From a virus: a stretch of 46,489 nucleotides of DNA. Each line of letters opens with the position of its first letter. Position 1 is the first letter of the stretch. This document shows positions 40,614 through 46,489 of the stretch, in pieces. Position numbers and translations under genes: made by a program. The notes beneath the pieces were generated by a model. That model had not been told where the DNA came from. It saw only the letters and a list, made by a program, of their open reading frames with translations, and ran no database searches. Location of the stretch: positions 1-46,489 of IMG/VR virus record IMGVR_UViG_3300046463_000534, one strand, 5' to 3'.

Positions 40614-41384
40614 ATGCCGAAATTTGAAATCGAACTCGACGAGAAGGGCGAATTCCTCGGGACGTTGCCGACGGAGTTCACCGCGGTGCTGGACAAACTC
40701 AAGTCCACCGCACACGGGGAAGGCTTCGGGAAGGGCAATCAGAAGGCGGCCGAAGAGGCGAAGAAGCAAATCGAGATGCAACTCGCCACCGAGAAAGCCA
40801 AATGGGACGCCGGCCTGCCTGGCGAGCGTGCCAAGTGGGGCGCCATTGAGGACGAGAACAAGCACCTCAAGACGCAGCTCGACACGACGCTTGGCGAACA
40901 GCGCAAGCGGATGAACGAGCGCGAAGAAGCCCATGCCCAGGAAGTCACCCGACGCGCCGAGCGCGAGGCCAAACGCGACACCAAGATCCGCGATCTCGTG
41001 AACCAGAACCTCAAATCGCTCGCGGCGAGAGCCGGCGCGCGGGACGAGTCGCTGGCCGAGCTCGAAGTGATTCTGCAGCATCGCATCGGCTACACCGACG
41101 ACATGGAGTGGTTCGTCAAGGACGAGGCCGGACAGCCGGCCAAGACCACGGCGGGCAATCCGTTGCCGTTGGATGTGTTCGTGAAGCAGTACCTCGACAA
41201 TCACCCGCATCACCGCAAAGCCGCAGTCGGTCAGGGCGGCGGCGCTCGCGGCGGCGCGTCCTTCGGTGGGGGTCACGCACCACCCGCGTTGGACACCGCG
41301 CGCGCGCGTGTGGAAGCGGGGGATCGGTCGCCGGACGCCATCAACGATCTATTCAACGCGACCCGCAAGAAGGGTGCTGCGTAA
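40614..41384 (+). CDS. Capsid scaffold protein
   Basis: The 256-residue protein is highly charged and almost all helix between residues 45 and 145 (KAAEEAKKQIEMQLATEKAK, EREEAHAQEVTRRAEREAKR), with a Gly/His-rich linker and a short basic C-terminal helix (FNATRKKGAA), the classic design of a scaffold that binds the capsid protein by its tail. It lies directly before the major capsid gene. The second 18-bp repeat supplies its ribosome site. Confidence 0.85.
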   Translation: MPKFEIELDEKGEFLGTLPTEFTAVLDKLKSTAHGEGFGKGNQKAAEEAKKQIEMQLATEKAKWDAGLPGERAKWGAIEDENKHLKTQLDTTLGEQRKRMNEREEAHAQEVTRRAEREAKRDTKIRDLVNQNLKSLAARAGARDESLAELEVILQHRIGYTDDMEWFVKDEAGQPAKTTAGNPLPLDVFVKQYLDNHPHHRKAAVGQGGGARGGASFGGGHAPPALDTARARVEAGDRSPDAINDLFNATRKKGAA

Positions 41385-41393
41385 GGAGCCATC

Positions 41394-42569
41394 ATGTCGT
41401 TCTCTGGCATTTCCACCAACAAGTACTTCACGCCGAACCTCGTCGGCGAGGACGTGTCGGAGGTCTTCAAGACCCTCGCCCCGTACGAGGCGCCGTTTCT
41501 CGACTGGGTCGGGGACGCGGACGGGTTTGCGACGAACACGCGGCACGAATTCATCGAAGACTTCCTGCGTCCGCGTACCATCGTCAACTCGACGGCGATC
41601 AACTCGGCCACCGCGGCGACGGGCATTCAGGTCAACGGGCTCGCCGAGGCACTGACGCTCGGGACGATCCTCGAGATCACGGGTCCGAACCCGGAACGCC
41701 TGCAGGTTTCCTCGATCGTCTCGGGCGGCAACTCCATCCAGGTGACCCGCAACTACGACGGGTCGGGCATCGGCTCGCTCGCACCTGGCAGCACCTTGGT
41801 GGTGCGTGGGCCGGCCGGCATCGAAGGTGACGAACACCAGGGGCTGCACACGGCACGGCTCGGCAACCGGCGCGCGAACACGGTCGCGTACTACAAGATC
41901 GAGATCGGTGCGACGCGCACCGGGATGGCCGTCAATCTGTATGGCGGCGACTCGTACGAGCGGGCACGGGCGAAGCTGCTCCGCGAAGTGCCCGCCGTGC
42001 TCGAAGCCGACGTGCTGACGAGCACGCTGAATGGCACGAACTCGCTGGGGGCCTCGTCCACCACGCGCACGATGGTCGGGCTGCGGTCGATGATTCAGTC
42101 GCCGTCGGGCGGCGCGCCCGTCAATTCGACGGTCACGGACTCGTCGTTCTCGGCGAACCCGCACCTGTATCTCGGGGACGCGCTGCAGAACGCCTTCAAC
42201 GCGGGCGCGGCGACGACCGAGACCTGGGGCATTCTGGCCGGGTCGCAGTACTTCCGCGACATCTCGAACCTGAACGACACGAAGGTGCTCGACAGCAACC
42301 AGAGCGAACTCTTCAAGCGCGTGATTCGCAACTACGCGGGTCCGTTCGGGCAATGCACGGTGTTTCTGAGCCGCGCGCTGGCCGCTCGGGAACTGCTCAT
42401 CGTGCCGCGTGAGCGCATCCGCATTCTGCCGCTCCAGTCCCGCAACTTCGTCTATCAAGAGATGGGACTCACGGGCGACAACCTGAAGGGGATCATCGTC
42501 GGGGAATACACGTGCGAGGCGTACCACACGTACGCAATGGCTCGCATCCGCACCACGTCGCCGGCGTAA
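41394..42569 (+). CDS. Major capsid protein (HK97 fold, SU10/DUF5309-like)
   Basis: The 391-residue protein begins close after the scaffold. Its pattern (APYEAPFLDWVGDAD, FIEDFLRPRTIVNSTAI, ITGPNPERLQVSSIV, EGDEHQGLHTARLG, GPFGQCTVFLSRALAARELL, then RNFVYQEMGLTGDNLKG) is that of SU10-type major capsid proteins of the DUF5309 group, with the HK97 fold. It forms the icosahedral shell. No N-terminal protease signature is present, as expected with a separate scaffold. Confidence 0.88.
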   Translation: MSFSGISTNKYFTPNLVGEDVSEVFKTLAPYEAPFLDWVGDADGFATNTRHEFIEDFLRPRTIVNSTAINSATAATGIQVNGLAEALTLGTILEITGPNPERLQVSSIVSGGNSIQVTRNYDGSGIGSLAPGSTLVVRGPAGIEGDEHQGLHTARLGNRRANTVAYYKIEIGATRTGMAVNLYGGDSYERARAKLLREVPAVLEADVLTSTLNGTNSLGASSTTRTMVGLRSMIQSPSGGAPVNSTVTDSSFSANPHLYLGDALQNAFNAGAATTETWGILAGSQYFRDISNLNDTKVLDSNQSELFKRVIRNYAGPFGQCTVFLSRALAARELLIVPRERIRILPLQSRNFVYQEMGLTGDNLKGIIVGEYTCEAYHTYAMARIRTTSPA

Positions 42570-42624
42570 CACTGGACGGCCGGGGCGCGTGTGCGCTCCG
42601 GCCGAGTTCTTGGAAGGGGCACTC

Positions 42625-42867
42625 ATGGCCGGGTCTTCACTCGTCGACGAATTCTGCCGAGCGGGCGAACTACAGCACCACTTCTTCCGTCGCTGCCAGC
42701 GGGAATTCCGAGACACCGTCATGCCGTCGCTGGATTTTCTGGAAGCGGAAGGCGACGTCGCAGGGGTGCGGGCGAAGCTCGCAGAACTCGACACGCTCCG
42801 CGCGGAGAACGCGGACCTCAAGAAACAACTCAAACGGCAGAAGCCAGATCCTGTAGGGGTGCGATGA
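42625..42867 (+). CDS. Small coiled-coil protein after the capsid gene
   Basis: ATG 42625 has GGAAGGGG about 7 bases upstream, so I prefer it to GTG 42589. The product is 80 residues; the C-terminal half is a likely coiled coil (LAELDTLRAENADLKKQLKR). It overlaps the next ATG. A decoration or assembly role is possible; no family known. Confidence 0.5.
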   Translation: MAGSSLVDEFCRAGELQHHFFRRCQREFRDTVMPSLDFLEAEGDVAGVRAKLAELDTLRAENADLKKQLKRQKPDPVGVR

Positions 42868-43106
42868 AGAAACCACCACTCGGTACCGGGGCGCGCTTCA
42901 GCGCGCTCGAGAGTAAACTCGCCGCGCGGCCTGGCGTCACGAATCCCGGCGCGCTTGCCGCCGCCATCGGGCAAGCGAAATACGGCGCGTCGAAAATGGC
43001 GTCGATGGCCGACCACGGGGATGCCCACGCGGCGACGGTCAGCCACGTCAAGGGACGACAGGCGACCCACGCCAAGACGACCCCGGGCGGGGGCGAGGGC
43101 TGCTAA
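42864..43106 (+). CDS. Small conserved phage protein
   Basis: The 80-residue product starts by ATGA overlap. LGTGARFSALESKLAARPGV, NPGALAAAIGQAKYGASKMA is a pattern I associate with small conserved phage proteins of unknown function. The C-terminus is His/Thr/Gly-rich. It ends one base before the large glycosyltransferase fusion. Confidence 0.6.
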   Translation: MKKPPLGTGARFSALESKLAARPGVTNPGALAAAIGQAKYGASKMASMADHGDAHAATVSHVKGRQATHAKTTPGGGEGC

Positions 43107-46079
43107 ATGGCGCGTCTCTCGTTGGCGTTTCTCGTCGACTCGGTGCCCTTCACGAAAGCCGTCTGTGACGGCGAGACGTCGCTCGGCGGCTCGGAGTCGG
43201 CCTGTCTTGGCCTGGCGCGGGCACTGAAAGCCAAGGGCCACGACGTGCATGTCTTCGCCACGAATCTGGCAGAGGACGCCGTCGGGGTCGATCCGTGGGA
43301 CGTGATCTGGCACCCGCTGGACACGTTCCGGCAGTTGAACCAGTTCTGGGAATGGGACGTTGTCATCGGGCTTCGACAGCCCGGCTTCTTCACGACGCCT
43401 CTGGCGGCGCGCCTGCGCGTGCTCTGGAACCAGGATCTCCTCACGCCCGCGGCCGGCAACGGCGTCATGTCGATCGCGTGGGCGCTCGACAAGAGCGTGT
43501 ATGTCTCGGAATATCACCGACGTCAGTGGGAAGACATCCAGCCGGAACTCGCCCCGCTCGGGGTGGTGACGAAGAACGGCTTCGATCCGGCGCTGGTGCC
43601 GACGGACGCGGTCAAAGACCCGCATCGGATCATTCACGTCTCTCGACCGGAGCGCGGGCTCGGGCCGCTCCTCGCGATGTGGCCGGAGTTTCGGAAGCGC
43701 CATCCGCAGGCGACACTCCAGGTGTGTCGCTATCAGTCGATGTACGACGGGGAAGGCTCGAACGTGCGGGCGTCGTGTCTCGCGTTCGATGCGCGCGTCG
43801 AGGCCGTGAATGCGGCCGTCGGCGGCATCACCTATCTCGGCTCGCTGAACAAAGCGCAACTCTCCCGCGCGATCGCCGACGCGGCGGTGATGTGGTACCC
43901 CGGCATCGCGAGTTTCGCCGAAACGTCGTGTATCGCCGCGATCGAAGCGCAGGCGTGCGGCACCCCGTTCGTGGGCTCGCTCCGTGGTGCGTTGCCGGAG
44001 ACGGCGTACCCGTCGTTTGAGGCAGGGCTGCTCATCGGCGGGGATGCGGACGCGCCGGAGTATCAGCAGGCCAGTATGGCGGCCGTGGAACGGCTGCTGG
44101 ACGGCTGCGCTCGGCAGTCCTTCGAGTACCGCACACTCCAACAGGCCGGACGGACGCACGTCGAGTCCTACACGTACGCGGCCCTCGCGGACGAGTGGGA
44201 GCAGATGATCGAGGGCTGGTTCGCGGAACGCTACCAGGCGAACACGCCGCGCATCCTGCGGCAGCTGCTGCACGAGGACGACCATACCGCCGCGCAGATC
44301 GTAGCTGAGGAGCTGGGCGACCAGACCGCGCTCGCGTTCTGTCAGCATGTCATCCAGGGCCATGACCAGGTCGCGGAGGACTACGCCGCGTACGCCATTC
44401 AGGACGTGCTGTACGAAGTCGACCAGTCGGGCCGCTTCAAGGCCGTCTCACGGTACTTCGACGCCTGCACCAGCCTGCTTGACGTGGCGTGCGGCAACGG
44501 CGCCGCGGCGATCCGGTTTGCGCTCGATCATCCGACGCTCCGCGTTGTCGGGTTCGACTACGCCGAGCCGAACATTCTGCGCGCGCGCGAAGCCGCCGAG
44601 AAAGCGGGCGTGGCGGATCGCTGCACGTTCCAGCATCTCGCGGTGTGGGATCTCGAAGGCGAACGCCCGGCCGAGACGACAGACACCATCGCCGCCCTCG
44701 GGCCGTATGACGGCCTGTTCGTCGGGGAATTCCTCGAGCACGTCGCGGACTGCACGCGCCTCGTGGATTACTTGGACGCCTTCCTGACGGAGGGTGCGGC
44801 GGTCGTCTACACGTGCCCGATGGGGCCGTTCATGGAACTCGCCACGCGCGGCACGCCGATCAAGCGTGGGCACGTTCACTGCTTCATGCACGATGACGTC
44901 CGAGCCGTGTTCGGTCAGAAGCGGGCCTTCGGGGCGGACTTCTTCGACATTGGCGTGACGCCGCGCGGGAATCCGGTCGGCCATTGGCTGATTCACTACA
45001 CCAGCGCGCCCGATCGGCCGGCTGGTCGACGCGACTATGCCACGCGCATCCAGCGCACACGGCCGCAGCAGAAGGTGTCGGTCGGCATCATCGCGAAGGA
45101 CGCGGAGAACGACCTCGGGCGCTGTCTCGCCTCGATCTGGCCGATTGTGGATGAGATCGTCGTCGGCGACACCGGTTCGAGTGACGACACGGTGCGCATC
45201 GCGGAGAGTTACGGGGCGCGGGTACTCACGCTGCCGCCCATCGAGGAGACGCGCGAGGGCTTCGCCGGCGCGCGCAATGCCGTGCTGGACGCCTGCACGG
45301 GCGACTGGTTCCTGTGGATTGACACCGACGAAACGCTCATCGAGCCGTGGAAGCTGCGCGGCTTCCTGCAGGGATCGACCTACAACGGGTATGTCCTCCA
45401 CCAGAACCATCTGTATCTCGACGGGCCGCCGACCTACGACAAACCGATCCGGCTGTTCCGTCGCACGCCAGACATCCGGTTCTATGGCTGCATCCACGAG
45501 CAACCGCAGGCGGGGGACGCGAATACGGACATCCTGCCCAGCCTGGATCTCTCGGAACCGTCCATCGCGCACACCGGGTATCTGACGCAGGAAGGCCGCG
45601 AAGACAAGCGCGTCCATCGCAACCGTCCGCTCCTGAAGCGCGATCAGCAGGTCTTTCCGGAGCGGCTGCTCGGGAAGGTGTTGCTGATTCGGGAAGCAGT
45701 CATCGAAGCCGATGCGCGGCGCGTACGTGCGGGCGGCCTCACGACCAACGCGGCGCAGGGCTATCAGCATGCGATCGCGATGTTCGAGCGGTATTTCAGC
45801 GATCCGTCACACAAGATGGCAATCATCGCGCGGCCGTGGTACGAAGCCGCCCTCCGGCACCTCGGGGCCGGGTGGGAATTTGAGTGGGCGTTCGCCGGCT
45901 CGCCGGGGGGGATGGATCCCAACCGGCACGCGAAGCCTGAGCGCGTCCACGTCAAGGATGCCGACGACCTCAAGCGTCTCGTGGCGCATCGATTGACGTC
46001 GGCCGCCGAGAAGATGGCGCCGATCACGTTCAAGACGGACCCCGTGCTCTCGACGTCGAGAGAACAGGTCGCCTCGTGA
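43107..46079 (+). CDS. Glycosyltransferase-methyltransferase-glycosyltransferase fusion
   Basis: The 990-residue protein has three enzyme parts. Residues 1-375 form a GT-B (GT4-like) transferase: LGGSESACLGLARALKAKGH near the N-terminus and the EX7E pair Glu272/Glu280 in FAETSCIAAIEAQACGTPF. Residues 430-640 form a SAM methyltransferase with motif I LLDVACGNG at 457-465, followed by VVGFDYAEPN. Residues 656-900 form a GT-A (GT2-like) transferase with VVGDTGSSDDT and the metal-binding DTD at 739-741. It starts right after a small head gene and its stop overlaps the neck gene. It most likely builds and methylates glycans on the virion or alters host glycans. Confidence 0.85.
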   Translation: MARLSLAFLVDSVPFTKAVCDGETSLGGSESACLGLARALKAKGHDVHVFATNLAEDAVGVDPWDVIWHPLDTFRQLNQFWEWDVVIGLRQPGFFTTPLAARLRVLWNQDLLTPAAGNGVMSIAWALDKSVYVSEYHRRQWEDIQPELAPLGVVTKNGFDPALVPTDAVKDPHRIIHVSRPERGLGPLLAMWPEFRKRHPQATLQVCRYQSMYDGEGSNVRASCLAFDARVEAVNAAVGGITYLGSLNKAQLSRAIADAAVMWYPGIASFAETSCIAAIEAQACGTPFVGSLRGALPETAYPSFEAGLLIGGDADAPEYQQASMAAVERLLDGCARQSFEYRTLQQAGRTHVESYTYAALADEWEQMIEGWFAERYQANTPRILRQLLHEDDHTAAQIVAEELGDQTALAFCQHVIQGHDQVAEDYAAYAIQDVLYEVDQSGRFKAVSRYFDACTSLLDVACGNGAAAIRFALDHPTLRVVGFDYAEPNILRAREAAEKAGVADRCTFQHLAVWDLEGERPAETTDTIAALGPYDGLFVGEFLEHVADCTRLVDYLDAFLTEGAAVVYTCPMGPFMELATRGTPIKRGHVHCFMHDDVRAVFGQKRAFGADFFDIGVTPRGNPVGHWLIHYTSAPDRPAGRRDYATRIQRTRPQQKVSVGIIAKDAENDLGRCLASIWPIVDEIVVGDTGSSDDTVRIAESYGARVLTLPPIEETREGFAGARNAVLDACTGDWFLWIDTDETLIEPWKLRGFLQGSTYNGYVLHQNHLYLDGPPTYDKPIRLFRRTPDIRFYGCIHEQPQAGDANTDILPSLDLSEPSIAHTGYLTQEGREDKRVHRNRPLLKRDQQVFPERLLGKVLLIREAVIEADARRVRAGGLTTNAAQGYQHAIAMFERYFSDPSHKMAIIARPWYEAALRHLGAGWEFEWAFAGSPGGMDPNRHAKPERVHVKDADDLKRLVAHRLTSAAEKMAPITFKTDPVLSTSREQVAS

Positions 46080-46489
46080 GCTTTGCGCCGAACGATCTCG
46101 TCTCGGACGACGACTTGATCGCCTACGAGTCGAGTCTGCTGACGGCGTTCAATGCGGTCGACTGGCAGGAAAAGCGCCGGCGCGCGCTGAATGACTGGCT
46201 CGCGCCGATTCTGCGCAGCCGTGGCTTCGATCTGACGAGGCTCCGCACACGGCTGGAAGCCGATGCGGTGCTCGGATACACGGCCTCGGTCTACACCGAC
46301 AAAACAGGGGCGTCGAGCGACACCACGACGGACGATCTCAGCCTTGGGACAATTTTCGCGACGGCCGGCACCGATGCGCTGTATGTCGGCTCGACGCAGG
46401 ACTTCCGCGGACTGTCGATCCGGCTGCTGGACAGCGTCTCGGCGGTGGCGAGCGTGCTCTCGGTCGCCTACTGGAACGACGCCTGGACA
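46076..46489 (+). CDS. Virion neck/head-tail region protein, 5' part
   Basis: A GTG at 46076 overlaps the stop of the fusion enzyme (GTGA). The first 95 codons (MSFAPNDLVSDDDLIAYESS, then LNDWLAPILRSRGFDLTRL) are helical and acidic, then pass into the beta domain at the repeat. The frame continues at base 2 of the window and ends at 574, giving a 286-residue product. The two-domain layout, helical first and beta second, suits a connector. The function is inferred from place. Confidence 0.7.
   Translation, partial: MSFAPNDLVSDDDLIAYESSLLTAFNAVDWQEKRRRALNDWLAPILRSRGFDLTRLRTRLEADAVLGYTASVYTDKTGASSDTTTDDLSLGTIFATAGTDALYVGSTQDFRGLSIRLLDSVSAVASVLSVAYWNDAWT
46363..46489. repeat. Right copy of 127-bp terminal direct repeat
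   Basis: Matches bases 1-127 by direct reading; see the left copy. Removing one copy gives a circle of 46,362 bp. Confidence 0.95.

Noticed and set aside
41349-44363. Minus-strand open frame of 1004 codons over capsid and glycosyltransferase genes
   Set aside because: Antisense to clearly identified proteins, with composition typical of high-GC reverse frames.
1-46489. tRNA genes and CRISPR arrays
   Set aside because: No tRNA-like cloverleaf or repeat-spacer pattern was seen by eye; the tandem repeats found are direct and lie within coding sequence.

Overview
This window is a complete temperate tailed-phage genome of the siphovirus type, seen as one circular contig. The first 127 bases and the last 127 bases (46363-46489) are the same sequence, and one gene reads continuously across the join, so the unit genome is about 46,362 bp. 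It is GC-rich and tightly packed, with many ATGA or GTGA start/stop overlaps. The host is not identified. The high GC and a lipoprotein with a Cys-Gly-Gly-Gly-Ser start followed by a Thr/Pro linker and a carboxypeptidase-regulatory-like domain suggest a soil bacterium such as an acidobacterium, but this is a weak inference. Layout: neck, tail and tail-tip genes run rightward from the join to 7769 (neck protein split by the join, tail completion, tail tube, two-part tail chaperone, tape measure, hub/tip protein). From 7978 to 14046 come a small membrane protein, a lysozyme-like protein, three large putative tail-associated or host-surface proteins (Pro-rich multidomain, TIM-barrel-like, beta-propeller-like) and a string of small proteins. 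A leftward lysogeny block covers 14089-17258: an exported protein, a possible attP region, a tyrosine integrase, a 39-residue ORF, a lipoprotein and an XRE repressor. A divergent control region (17259-17360) holds operator-like repeats and a consensus promoter that points into a Cro-like gene with essentially no leader. The rightward early region (17361-28602) holds small regulators, then ERF annealase, YqaJ exonuclease, NinB-like protein, HNH-like nuclease, DUF1376-type replication protein, helicase-loader-like protein, a possible sliding-clamp-like protein with a DnaJ-type zinc domain, VRR-NUC nuclease, a DNA methyltransferase with an internal tandem repeat, and several conserved small phage proteins. 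No DNA polymerase or replicative helicase is visible, so replication would rely on the host replisome. The late region (28738 to the join) begins with an exported beta-helix protein and other virion-like proteins, including a 659-residue protein built from about 42-residue repeats. It then carries terminase small and large subunits, two small DNA-binding proteins, portal, minor head protein, neck-type protein, an HTH fused to a beta domain, scaffold, major capsid protein and small proteins. It closes with a 990-residue glycosyltransferase-methyltransferase-glycosyltransferase fusion directly before the neck gene. The most interesting points are that three-domain glycan-modifying fusion inside the head operon, the 42-residue LDVR-repeat protein, the paralogous HTH pair of which one is fused to a virion-type beta domain, the clamp-like/DnaJ-zinc protein, the lipoprotein between repressor and integrase, and an AT-rich mosaic island whose right edge lies inside a gene.
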